A stretch of DNA of 63,026 nucleotides from Nocardia cyriacigeorgica (GCF_005863245.1 NZ_VBUT01000016.1:1-63026), one strand, 5' to 3'; counted from the first letter of the stretch, positions 53,618-61,441 are shown. Numbers and translations are program-made. Notes: generated by a model from the letters alone, not told the origin.

Positions 53618-54796
53618 TCAGATCATCGAGCGCAGGTGCTGCGGCGGTTCCACCCCGAGCGAGCCGAGCGCGGCCGCGTGGAACACCGTGCTCGGCACGT
53701 GGATCGCGTGATTGAGGCCGGCGTGGGCGTCGCGCCAGTACCGCTGCAGCGGCTTGTCCATGCGCAGCGCGTTACCGCCGGACCGGGCGAAGATCTGATC
53801 CACGGCCATCACCGCGCGCCACGCCGCCCGCACCTGGGTGCGGCGTCCGGCGGCGCGATCGGCGAAGGAGACCTCCTTGCCCGCCTCCACCAGATCCCAC
53901 ATCTTGTCGACATTGGCCAGCAGTTCCTGGCGGGCGGCATTGATATCGGCCGCCGCCTCGCTGATCGCGAACAACACGTACGGGTCGTCCTTGATCGCGG
54001 TGCCCTGAGCGCCGACCCGGTCGCGCTGGTAATCCAGGTGAGCGGCCAGCGCGCCCTCGGCGATGCCGATCACCGCGGAGGTGATGCCCAGCGGGAACAT
54101 GTTCGACCACGGCATCTTGTACAGCGTCTCGGTGACGCCGTACTCCTTCTGGGCGGTGCCGTCGATGACGTGATCGCCGTTCATCACCCGGTAGGACGGC
54201 ACGAAGGCATCCTTGACGATGATGTCCTTGGAGCCGGTGCCCTTGAGCCCCACCACATTCCAGGAATCCTCGACGATCGTGTAGTCGCTGCGCGGCAGGA
54301 TCATGTGCAGCATGGTCGGCGGGGTGGCGATATTGCCGTCGGTGTCGCCGAGCATGGCGCCGAGGAAGATCCAGTCACAGTGGTCGGTGCCGGAGCTGAA
54401 CTGCCAGCGGCCGTTGAAGATGTAGCCGCCGTCCACCGGGCGGGCGATGCCGGTCGGCGCGTACGGCGAAGCCATCCAGGTGTCGTTGTCTTCGCCCCAC
54501 ACCTCCTCCTGCACCTTCGGATCGGCGAAGGCCAGCTGCCACGGGTGCACGCCGACGATGCCGCAGATCCAGCCGGTCGCCGGGTCCAGCGCGGCCGCGG
54601 CCATGACGGTTTCGGCGAAATCGCGTGGGTGCGCCTCGAAGCCGCCGTACTTCTTGGGCTGAAGCAGCTTGATCGGGCCCGCCGCCTTCAGCATCTTCGC
54701 CGTATCGTCGGGCAGTTGGCCGAGACGCTCGGCCTCGGGGGACTGCTCGCGCAGCTGATCGGCGATGGCCGTGATGTTGTCGAGAACCTTGTTCAT
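53618..54796 (-). CDS. hsaA: 3-HSA hydroxylase oxygenase component HsaA-like
   Basis: A 392-residue flavin-dependent monooxygenase with the acyl-CoA-dehydrogenase fold. Matches to HsaA include LLQPKKYGGFEAHPRDFAETVMAAAALDPATGWICGIVGVHPWQLAFAD, EEVWGEDNDTWMASPYAPTG, FNGRWQFSSGTDHCDWIFLGA, VGLKGTGSKDIIVKDAFVP and LQRYWRDAHAGLNHAIHVP. It hydroxylates 3-HSA to the catechol using reduced flavin from HsaB. The ATG at 54796 is preferred over an upstream frame that only adds a Pro/Thr-rich stretch. It follows kshA by 34 bases. Confidence 0.92.
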   Translation of the reverse strand: MNKVLDNITAIADQLREQSPEAERLGQLPDDTAKMLKAAGPIKLLQPKKYGGFEAHPRDFAETVMAAAALDPATGWICGIVGVHPWQLAFADPKVQEEVWGEDNDTWMASPYAPTGIARPVDGGYIFNGRWQFSSGTDHCDWIFLGAMLGDTDGNIATPPTMLHMILPRSDYTIVEDSWNVVGLKGTGSKDIIVKDAFVPSYRVMNGDHVIDGTAQKEYGVTETLYKMPWSNMFPLGITSAVIGIAEGALAAHLDYQRDRVGAQGTAIKDDPYVLFAISEAAADINAARQELLANVDKMWDLVEAGKEVSFADRAAGRRTQVRAAWRAVMAVDQIFARSGGNALRMDKPLQRYWRDAHAGLNHAIHVPSTVFHAAALGSLGVEPPQHLRSMI

Positions 54797-54830
54797 CGGG
54801 GCTGTTGTTCCTGTCGTGTGCGCGGGCGGA

Positions 54831-56000
54831 TTAGGTGGTGGTGATGACAGCGCCACGGGCGATGTTGTCGGCCACTTCGGCCTCCCAGCTCGTGACGGCG
54901 CGCTCGGTATCGATCTCGAACTCGAACCGCTTGGTCATGTCGTCGGTGATGTCTTCGACGTCGACGTAGAACTGCTTGTACCAGCGGCGCAGCTGATACA
55001 CCGGCCCGTCTTCCTCCGATAGCAGCGGATTGTCGATGGGCGCCTTGTTCTTCCAGATCGCCACGTCCTGCTCGAACCCGACCTCGACACCGCGGGCGAA
55101 CTGCGCGGCCATCGCGTTGGCGTCCTCATCGGACATGCCCTGCGGCTTCTTCACCATCGCGCCGTACTGGAGCACGAACGAGTTCTCCGTGACGGGGTAG
55201 TGGCAGTTGATCAGCACCGTCTCGATCGTCATGCCGTTGGCCTCGCTCCACAGCCAGTCGATCATGTACGACGGGCCGAAATACGAAGCGTCCGAACGGA
55301 GGGTGGAGTTCGGGTCGTCGTAGTTGGTGCCGACCTCGATGTCCTGGCGCGGCGTCGAGCGCATGTACTGGGTGGCGACATGGCCCTCGAAGACGTTCTT
55401 GAAATACCGCGGGAAGGCGTAGTGCACATAGAAGAAGTGCGCCATATCCACGACGTTGTCGACGATCTCGCGGCAGTGTGAGCCCTCGATCAGCATCGAA
55501 TTCCAGGTCCAGTCGGTCCACTCCGGGCTGCCGTATCCCTCGATCTCGGGGATGGTCACCTCATCGGTGGGCTTGCTGCCCTGCGGATCGTGCCAGACGT
55601 AGAGCTGGCCGTTGCGCTCGAGCGTCGGCCAGGAGCGGGTCTTGGCCAGCGGCGGCACCCGGCGCGCGTAGGGGATACCGGTGCAGCGGCCGTTGCCGCC
55701 CCAGCGCCAGTCGTGGAACGGGCAGGCGATCGAATCGCCCTTGACGGTGCCGTGGGCGAGGTTGCCGCCCATGTGACGGCAGAACGCGTCGAGCACGTTC
55801 AGTTTGCCGTCGGACTCGGACTGGAAGACCACCAGCGTGGTGCCGAACGCCTTGATCTCGTGTGGTTTGCCGTCCTGGAAGGACTTCAGCAGGCCGAGGC
55901 AATGCCAGCCGCGGGCGAACCGGGTGGGCGCCGCCGCGGCCTCGATCGTCCTGAATTCGTCCGTGCTCTGGGCTGAGCCGTTCGGTGATAGACCCGGCAT
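54831..56000 (-). CDS. kshA: 3-ketosteroid 9-alpha-hydroxylase oxygenase KshA
   Basis: A 389-residue Rieske oxygenase. The [2Fe-2S] ligands are C74, H76, C93 and H96 (CRHMGGNLAHG...CPFHDWRWGG). The mononuclear iron His residues are H188 and H193 in DNVVDMAHFFYVHYAFP. RGWHCLGLLKSFQDGKPHEIKAFGTTLVVF, YFKNVFEGHVATQYM and RRWYKQFYVDVEDIT are KshA-specific. It hydroxylates C9 and thereby triggers ring B opening of delta1,4-diketones. The ATG at 56000 is chosen because GGAGG lies 5 bases before it. It is the first gene of the kshA, hsaA, hsaC operon. Confidence 0.95.
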   Translation of the reverse strand: MPGLSPNGSAQSTDEFRTIEAAAAPTRFARGWHCLGLLKSFQDGKPHEIKAFGTTLVVFQSESDGKLNVLDAFCRHMGGNLAHGTVKGDSIACPFHDWRWGGNGRCTGIPYARRVPPLAKTRSWPTLERNGQLYVWHDPQGSKPTDEVTIPEIEGYGSPEWTDWTWNSMLIEGSHCREIVDNVVDMAHFFYVHYAFPRYFKNVFEGHVATQYMRSTPRQDIEVGTNYDDPNSTLRSDASYFGPSYMIDWLWSEANGMTIETVLINCHYPVTENSFVLQYGAMVKKPQGMSDEDANAMAAQFARGVEVGFEQDVAIWKNKAPIDNPLLSEEDGPVYQLRRWYKQFYVDVEDITDDMTKRFEFEIDTERAVTSWEAEVADNIARGAVITTT

Positions 56001-56078
56001 CGAAACCTCCATGTTCCACCGGATGACTGTGATCTGAGTCAAATAGTGGACCTGCTCGGCGGCTCGCGGACGTCGTCC

Positions 56079-56093
56079 TCCCGGTCAGCGGAC
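56079..56093. promoter_or_regulatory. Steroid-island palindrome, site 9 (kshA)
   Basis: TCCCGGTCAGCGGAC matches the consensus at 13 of 15 positions. It lies 79 bases upstream of the kshA start. Confidence 0.6.
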
Positions 56094-56129
56094 AGGTTTC
56101 GTCGGCGGTGAAACTGCAGGCTGTGCGGC

Positions 56130-56144
56130 TCCCGGTGAGCGGGC
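56130..56144. promoter_or_regulatory. Steroid-island palindrome, site 10 (kshA)
   Basis: TCCCGGTGAGCGGGC is identical to the reverse complement of site 2 between kshB and the SDR operon. It lies 130 bases upstream of kshA, 51 bases from site 9. Confidence 0.65.
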
Positions 56145-56316
56145 GCGGTGGTGATGGTGCGGTATCCGCGGCGTGGACGCGCGGGCGCGGTGGCGGTGGC
56201 GGCCGGCGGGTCATCCGGCTGTGGCGGGCGAGCGGATGGTCGCGATGGGAGGGGCGACAGCGACCGCTGCGGGCGGGCGGACGCGGTGGGGCTAGGGCAG
56301 TGATAGGTGCGGGCGA

Positions 56317-57045
56317 TCACGGTGCGGACAGCACGGCGGTGTCGAGGGCGCCGAAGCTGTGGCACAGGCGCGTCACGATTTTGGTGCCGCGTTCGGGATC
56401 GAACCAGCGGTCGATGTGCGCCCAGTGGTACGGGTGGGTCATGTAGGGCCCGGTGAGGCCGTTGAGATCGGTGAATTCCTGCTCCCAGACGTGCGTCCAG
56501 CCGGTGCCGCCGTCGACGCGGCTCAGCTGGGACGCGCCGATGGCGTGGATGTAGTCGGGCATGGCGGCGGTTTCGGATTCGAACTGCGCCACCTGTGCCG
56601 GGTCGGTCGCCGGGTCGACCGCGGCGAGCAGGGCCCGATAGATGCGCGCAGGTTCGGCATGTCCGGCGGGCCGGGGTGTCGAGAGTGACGGCGCTGTCTG
56701 ATGTCGCGCGTGTGGTGCGGCGTGCGCGGCGGCTGCGGACAGTGGTGGTCCACCTGTTGCCGGTGGCCGCTCGCGCTGCGGAGCGGCGGTAAAGGTTGCC
56801 GTCTCGACCCTGTCGACGAACGATTCGCTCAACCACCGGCCGACGGTCTTCTCCGCAGACTGCCGCTCGGCCTCGTCCGCGAAACCGAGCCGCACGATCA
56901 GATCTCCGGCGTCGATCCCGCCCGGCAGCGTCGTCGTGACGAGTGATCGGCGCAGGTGTGGCGCTACCAGACCGCGCAGCTGCGCGGCGAGCTCGGCGCT
57001 GCGTTCCGGATCGCTCAGGTGAACGAGGTGCACCACCTCAGACAT
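56317..57045 (-). CDS. Protein with Dabb-type alpha/beta barrel domains
   Basis: A 242-residue protein. The C-terminal part (IYRALLAAVDPATDPAQVAQFESETAAMPDYIHAIGASQLSRV...WTHVWEQEFTDLNGLTGPYMTHPYHWAHIDRWFDPE) is a stress-responsive dimeric A/B barrel (Dabb) domain. The N-terminal 90 residues (VVHLVHLSDPERSAELAAQLRGL) are a weaker second copy, separated by a Pro/Ala-rich linker. Such domains occur in cyclases and in steroid and aromatic gene clusters, but the reaction is unknown. The start overlaps the end of the next upstream gene by 8 bases. It is the last gene of an SDR-led operon. Confidence 0.75.
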   Translation of the reverse strand: MSEVVHLVHLSDPERSAELAAQLRGLVAPHLRRSLVTTTLPGGIDAGDLIVRLGFADEAERQSAEKTVGRWLSESFVDRVETATFTAAPQRERPPATGGPPLSAAAAHAAPHARHQTAPSLSTPRPAGHAEPARIYRALLAAVDPATDPAQVAQFESETAAMPDYIHAIGASQLSRVDGGTGWTHVWEQEFTDLNGLTGPYMTHPYHWAHIDRWFDPERGTKIVTRLCHSFGALDTAVLSAP

Positions 57046-57385
57046 CGGTCACAGCCTCCACATCGTCGTAGGCGCAGCCGGTGGTCCTGCGCCGGCTGAC
57101 GAGCATCTCGTCGGCAGTCCGCCACCACTGGGCAACCTGTGGATCGCGGCTCGCGGCGAGCCGCTGATTCCACCACTGCTGCGCGCCGCGCACGGTCCAG
57201 CTGACGGTGATCGTGTTCGATTGCTCGGCCAACCACACCGGCGGACTCACCAGCACCCGGTCCAGTTCGAGCCCGCGCTCACGCGCGCCGGGCGCGTACT
57301 CGCGCAGGTAGCGGTCGAGGAATGCGTGACCGTGCCCGGGTGGGGCGACCATTTCATCGACGATGTAGATCGGCGCACTGTCCAT
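57038..57385 (-). CDS. Small dimeric alpha/beta-barrel (NIPSNAP-like) protein
   Basis: A 115-residue protein, starting MDSAPIYIVDEMVAPPGHGHAFLDRYLREYAPGARERGLELDRVLVSPPVWLAEQSNTITVSWTV. The strand-helix pattern and the length fit a ferredoxin-like dimeric barrel of the NIPSNAP/ABM type. It is encoded between the mycofactocin-coupled SDR (3 bases away) and the Dabb protein (8-base overlap), so the three are translationally coupled. Function unknown. Confidence 0.7.
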   Translation of the reverse strand: MDSAPIYIVDEMVAPPGHGHAFLDRYLREYAPGARERGLELDRVLVSPPVWLAEQSNTITVSWTVRGAQQWWNQRLAASRDPQVAQWWRTADEMLVSRRRTTGCAYDDVEAVTDV

Positions 57386-57388
57386 CTC

Positions 57389-58258
57389 TCACCCTTTCTG
57401 CGTGAACCCGGCATCGACGACGAGTTCGGTGCCGGTGATGTAGCGGGATTCGTCGGAGGCCAGGAACAGCACGGCATTACTGACGTCCTCCGGGTCCACC
57501 CACGGAACGGGAATCAGATGTCGCCGCGCCAATACAGCTTCGGCGTCGGCGGAGGTCGGGCGCTCGATGTCCGGGCACAATCGCGCGATCGCCTCCGGGC
57601 TCAGCGGTCGCCCACCGACGGCTCCGGGATGCACCGTGTTGACCCGGATCGACCGCCTGCCCCACTCCGCCGCCGCCGTGCGGGCGAGCCCCACCACGCC
57701 ATGTTTCGCCGCCGAGTAATGGGCACGCACCGGATCCCCGCGCACGCCGGACGTGGAACCGATGATCACCACCGACGCGCCATCGGACAGATGGGAACCG
57801 AAGGCCCGCAAGGTATTCCAGGCACCGGTCAGGTTGATATCGAGGGACCGCCGCCACGTGGCGTCCTCGATTCCGGCCGCCGCGCCCGGCGTATCGCACA
57901 GCCCGGCATTGGAGATCAGGATGTCGACGCGGCCGAAAGCGCGGACCGCCGACTCGGCAGCCCGCTCGAGCGCGGCGAGGTCGCGGACATCCGCCTCGGC
58001 GGTGAGTACGCGAGCCTCGGCGGTGAGTATGCGGGCCTCGGCGGTGAGTACGCGAGGCTCGGCGGTGAGCGTGCCGTCATGGGCGGTGAGCGTGCCGACC
58101 TCGGCCGGTTCGTCCTCGAACGAGCTTCCAGGAAGGTCGATGGCGACCACATCCGCGCCTTCGGCCCGCAACCGGCGCACGTGCGTTCGCCCCGTGCCGT
58201 TGGCGGCTCCCGTCACCACGGCCACCTTGCCGCGGACTCGTCCGGTCGTACTCCTCAT
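57389..58258 (-). CDS. Mycofactocin-coupled SDR with a 5-fold 7-residue repeat
   Basis: A 289-residue SDR with the mycofactocin-subfamily features TGAANGTGRTHVRRLRAEGADVVAIDLPG, ADVRD, Ser...YSAAK, PWVDPEDVSNAVLFLASDESRYITGTELVVDAGFTQK. Residues 55-89 are five tandem 7-residue units ending in LTAE or LTAH, placed just before ADVRD where relatives have a single such segment. GAGGAG precedes the ATG at correct distance. It leads an operon with the two alpha/beta-barrel proteins and is divergent from the MaoC pair. Confidence 0.87.
   Translation of the reverse strand: MRSTTGRVRGKVAVVTGAANGTGRTHVRRLRAEGADVVAIDLPGSSFEDEPAEVGTLTAHDGTLTAEPRVLTAEARILTAEARVLTAEADVRDLAALERAAESAVRAFGRVDILISNAGLCDTPGAAAGIEDATWRRSLDINLTGAWNTLRAFGSHLSDGASVVIIGSTSGVRGDPVRAHYSAAKHGVVGLARTAAAEWGRRSIRVNTVHPGAVGGRPLSPEAIARLCPDIERPTSADAEAVLARRHLIPVPWVDPEDVSNAVLFLASDESRYITGTELVVDAGFTQKG
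57992..58096 (-). repeat. Five tandem 21-base units within an SDR gene
   Basis: The plus strand reads variants of GCCTCGGCGGTGAGTACGCGA repeated. The three units nearest ADVRD are nearly identical, while the two distal ones are more degenerate. Confidence 0.85.
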
Positions 58259-58341
58259 CGCACTCCTCACCGTGGCGGCGCGCGTCGAGACGCCGTCCTC
58301 CTGCGATGGTCGGCGGCCGATCGGGCCGCGGCGCACACCGT

Positions 58342-58356
58342 TCCCGATCAGTGGAA
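58342..58356. promoter_or_regulatory. Steroid-island palindrome, site 11 (SDR/maoC)
   Basis: TCCCGATCAGTGGAA keeps the left arm and the CAG centre. With one more base on each side it reads TTCC...GGAAC, typical for IclR-type operators. It lies 84 bases upstream of the SDR and 66 bases upstream of the MaoC-like gene. Confidence 0.5.
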
Positions 58357-58421
58357 CAGCGCCGGTCGGGCGGCGGTGACCGGCTCTACCGTTGCCGCAG
58401 GATCGAAGGAAGGATGTGGCG

Positions 58422-58838
58422 ATGGTGCACGTTGCGACGATCGGTGCGGCCGGGACCCGGCTCGACATCGACCTGGAGGCGGACGACATCCGCGCGTTCA
58501 ACGCCGCGACGCTGTCGCGCGCGAGTACCCCTGCCACGGAACCGGTTGTCGCGCCGACCTTCCTGCCGGCCCGGATCGCCGCGGCGGGCGAGCCGGCGAT
58601 CGAGAACTGGCCGGGCATCCCGATCGAGCAGGACCATCGGTTCTTCGGCCCACCGCCGCGCGCCGGCGAACGGCTCACCGCCCAATCGCGCATCCAACGC
58701 GTCTACGAGGCGGACGACGACCACGGCACCCCGGTGACCATGATCGAGATGGTCACCCAGTACTTCGACCGCACCGGCCGCCTCGTCGCCGAATCCTGGA
58801 TGACCGGCACCCGTCCCGTCGCGCAGGAGTCCGCATGA
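58422..58838 (+). CDS. MaoC-type (FAS1-like) dehydratase N-terminal domain protein
   Basis: A 138-residue single hot-dog protein. The region DIDLEADDIRAFNAATLSRASTPATEPVVAPTFLPARIAAAGEPAIENWPGIPIEQDHRFFGPPPRAGERLTAQSRIQRVYE resembles the N-terminal MaoC-like dehydratase domain (PF13452), with the H-x-F pattern in EQDHRFFGPPPRAGE. The next gene overlaps it by ATGA and encodes the probable partner. Such pairs hydrate enoyl-CoA thioesters in actinobacterial steroid side-chain and ring beta-oxidation. Confidence 0.8.
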   Translation: MVHVATIGAAGTRLDIDLEADDIRAFNAATLSRASTPATEPVVAPTFLPARIAAAGEPAIENWPGIPIEQDHRFFGPPPRAGERLTAQSRIQRVYEADDDHGTPVTMIEMVTQYFDRTGRLVAESWMTGTRPVAQESA

Positions 58839-59206
58839 CCGCGACCGCCCCCACCACCTCGTTCGGCCCGCTCACCGACGCCGACTTCGCGAAGTACGCG
58901 AGCGCGACACAAGTGCTCGCCGGTGAGACCTCCGATCACGCACCGTCGTTCACCGCGTCGGCCGGCCCACTCGCCGCCGCGCTGCTGGCCACCTACGCCA
59001 CCGACTGGCTCGGCAGCGAAACCGTACGCCGGTTCCGTACTCGCTGCGCCCGCCCACTGTGGCCGGGGGACACGCTCACCTGCTCGGGATACGTCGTGCA
59101 GCACTACGTTCTGGATGGTGAAACCTGCGTGGACGTCACGCTCGTCGGCACCGACCAGGATGGACGCGTCGCCGCCCGGGCATGGGCGACGTTCGTCTGC
59201 GAATGA
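58835..59206 (+). CDS. MaoC-type dehydratase partner protein
   Basis: A 123-residue hot-dog protein starting MTATAPTTSFGPLTDADFAKYASATQ. It has the C-terminal-half MaoC pattern (CARPLWPGDTLTCSGYVV, TLVGTDQDGRVAARAWATF). The usual catalytic D-x-x-x-x-H appears modified (SDHAPSFTASAGPLAAALLATY). The start overlaps the preceding gene (ATGA), so the two likely form a heterodimer. The acyl-CoA substrate is unknown. Confidence 0.75.
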   Translation: MTATAPTTSFGPLTDADFAKYASATQVLAGETSDHAPSFTASAGPLAAALLATYATDWLGSETVRRFRTRCARPLWPGDTLTCSGYVVQHYVLDGETCVDVTLVGTDQDGRVAARAWATFVCE

Positions 59207-59355
59207 TCCGATCGAGCAGGCCGAGCCTTGGTCCTGCGGCGAGCGGCTGGAGCAGCGGCACGTTCACCCGAACGCGACCGGAAACGCTTGATCTCGGCTG
59301 TACCGTGCACTGACGGAACCGCCCAGTTCCCGTCCCGGGCAGCCGAGGAGCACCG

Positions 59356-60222
59356 ATGCAACGGTTCGAGTTCGAAACCACCCGCATCGCCTACCTGGAA
59401 CGCGGCAGCGGGCCTGCTGTCGTCCTGCTGCACAACGCGGGTTCCTCGCACGTCATCTGGCGGGCGCAAATCGAGGCGCTCGCGCGCGACCGGCACGTGT
59501 ACGCACTCGATCTGTTCGGCTACGGGCAATCCGGCCGCCCCGCCGACGGCTACACCCTCGACCGCTACGCCGACATGCTCGAACAGTTCCTCCGGAACCG
59601 GGGGATAGCCTCGGCAGCCGTCGTCGGCAACTGCCTCGGCTCGGCCACCGGACTCACCGTCGCGCGGCGTTCACCCGGCCTGATCGACGCCGTCGTCGCC
59701 TGCAACCCACTCACCGAATCCACCGCCCTCGCAGGCGATCTCGGTCCACTGGCCCGTCTCGCGCGACACACACCGTCCCTCGGTGTCCAGGCGGTGCGTG
59801 CACTCACCCTGCCCCGCTGGTCGGTCGCCGCGACCGTGCGCTTGTGGTTCTCCGACGGACAGCGTTTCGCCGCCGAGCGCGCGACCGTCGACGATATCGC
59901 GTGCTGGCCGCCGCGCGCCCTGCTCGGCCTGGTCAAGGATTTGAAATCCTATGCGGCACTGGATGAGTGGTCCGACGCCGACCGCGCGGCGATGCCGCCG
60001 GTGTGCACCATCTGGGGCGAGGAGAACCGGGTGCTGAGTGCCGAGGCCGGCCGAGAATTGAATCAGCGGCTGCGCCCGACCCGAGCGGAATTCCTCGCCC
60101 GAAGCGGCCACGTCCCGATGCTCGAACGTCCGGACGAGGTCACCTCGATCGTGCGCGCGTTCTTGGACGAGCATGTTCCGGTCACCGTGTCGAAGCGGCG
60201 GGAAGAGAGCGCCGGCCGCTGA
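59356..60222 (+). CDS. Alpha/beta hydrolase with Cys in the nucleophile position
   Basis: A 288-residue alpha/beta hydrolase. The fold is clear: AYLERGSGPAVVLLHNAGSSHVIW, LDLFGYGQSGRP, the nucleophile elbow VVGNCLGSATGL, the acid strand VCTIWGEENRVL and the final SGHVPMLERPDEV with His. The elbow has C93 instead of Ser, and the oxyanion motif HNAGSS replaces HGxPG. This combination occurs in dienelactone-hydrolase-like enzymes and in some uncharacterised hydrolases. The gene lies just outside the palindrome-controlled island and may or may not act on its products. Confidence 0.82.
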   Translation: MQRFEFETTRIAYLERGSGPAVVLLHNAGSSHVIWRAQIEALARDRHVYALDLFGYGQSGRPADGYTLDRYADMLEQFLRNRGIASAAVVGNCLGSATGLTVARRSPGLIDAVVACNPLTESTALAGDLGPLARLARHTPSLGVQAVRALTLPRWSVAATVRLWFSDGQRFAAERATVDDIACWPPRALLGLVKDLKSYAALDEWSDADRAAMPPVCTIWGEENRVLSAEAGRELNQRLRPTRAEFLARSGHVPMLERPDEVTSIVRAFLDEHVPVTVSKRREESAGR

Positions 60223-60448
60223 TCGGGGGCTGTCCGGCCGTCGACCTATGGCCGCCGGGACGGTGCCGACGGAAGCGGCCGATTCGAGGGCGGTACTTCG
60301 GCGTAGGAGTCGCAACTTCTTGCTGCTGGAGCTCGCAGCCTTCGCGGAGCCTCGGCTGGGCACGGTCGCCGGCTGCCGGGGCGTGATTCCCGGGGCAAAG
60401 GGTCGCTGACCCGCGCACAGCGGTCAGCGGCATGACCCGAGTCGTAGC

Positions 60449-61441
60449 TCAGTCCTCGGTCAGCTTGCGAATCAACTCGAACGACCGGGCCCGGGCCTCG
60501 ATGTCGTAGACCAGGGTGTTCAGCATGATCTCGTCGGCGCGGGTCTGTTCGATGAGCCCGGTCAGCTGGCGGCGCACCGTCTCGGGCGACCCGAGCAGCT
60601 GCCCGGCGCGGCGCTGGGCGGCGAAATGGCGTTCGCGATCGTTGGCGGGGAAGTCGGCGGCTTCCTCCGGGGTCGGCAACCGGCGGGGACGGCCGGACAT
60701 CAGATTCAAGAAGGCCAGTTCCCGTGGACGCGACAGCAGTTCGGCCTGCTCGTCGGTATCGGCGCAGATCGCCGCCGCGGCCACCATCGCATGCGGGCGC
60801 TCCAGCTGCTCGGACGGACGGAAATTCTCGCGATACAGCTCGAGCGCCGCCACCGTGTTGTTCGGGCTGATGTGATGAGCGAACGCGAAACGCACGCCGA
60901 GGATCGCCGCCACCTGCGCGCTGTAGCCGCTGGATCCGAGCAGCCAGATCTCCGGTTCGTCGTCCTGGCCGGGAGTCGCGGCGATACCGTCCGGGCTGGT
61001 GCCACGGAAATAGGCGAGCAGCGCGGCCAGTTCTTGCGGGAACGATTCCGCCGACAGCCCGTCCTTGGTCCGGCGCAGGGCCAGGGCCGTCGCCTGATCC
61101 GTCCCCGGTGCCCGCCCGATGCCGAGGTCGATGCGCCCGGGATGCAATGCGTGCAGCGTCCCGAACTGTTCGGCGACCACCAGCGGCGCGTGGTTGGGCA
61201 GCATCACCCCGCCGGAGCCGACCCGAATCCGCGAGGTCGCCGCGGCCAGATGCGCTAGCAACACACTCGGCGCGGCGCTGGCGATCCCCGGCATGTTGTG
61301 ATGCTCGGCGACCCAGAACCGCGCATACCCCATCGCCTCGGTCCGCCGCGCCAGTTCGGTGGTGGCAGCGAGACCGTCACCGGCGGTAAAGCCTTCCTGT
61401 ACAGGCGCCAGATCCAGCACGGAGAGCGGGACGTTGATCAT
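60449..61441 (-). CDS. LLM-class flavin-dependent oxidoreductase (LuxA-like)
   Basis: A 330-residue luciferase-like monooxygenase. It begins MINVPLSVLDLAPVQEGFTAGDGLAATTELARRTEAMGYARFWVAEHHNMPGIASAAPSVLLAHLAAATSRIRVGSGGVMLPNHAPLVVAEQFGTL. This is the single-component LuxA-homologue pattern. IWLLGSSGYSAQVAAILGVRFAFAHH confirms it. These proteins probably use FMNH2 supplied by a separate reductase. The start is chosen at the conserved N-terminus. It is divergent from the SDR next to the rRNA operon. Confidence 0.9.
   Translation of the reverse strand: MINVPLSVLDLAPVQEGFTAGDGLAATTELARRTEAMGYARFWVAEHHNMPGIASAAPSVLLAHLAAATSRIRVGSGGVMLPNHAPLVVAEQFGTLHALHPGRIDLGIGRAPGTDQATALALRRTKDGLSAESFPQELAALLAYFRGTSPDGIAATPGQDDEPEIWLLGSSGYSAQVAAILGVRFAFAHHISPNNTVAALELYRENFRPSEQLERPHAMVAAAAICADTDEQAELLSRPRELAFLNLMSGRPRRLPTPEEAADFPANDRERHFAAQRRAGQLLGSPETVRRQLTGLIEQTRADEIMLNTLVYDIEARARSFELIRKLTED

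Larger units (their letters stand above)
56001..56316. other. Promoter region of kshA
   Basis: This 316-base region between two minus-strand operons contains two island-type palindromes and no supported gene. GC-rich open frames here have no ribosome sites. Confidence 0.55.

Noticed and set aside
57992..58096. A short CRISPR-like array
   Set aside because: The units are 21 bases without spacers and lie in frame within an SDR gene; no cas genes are present.
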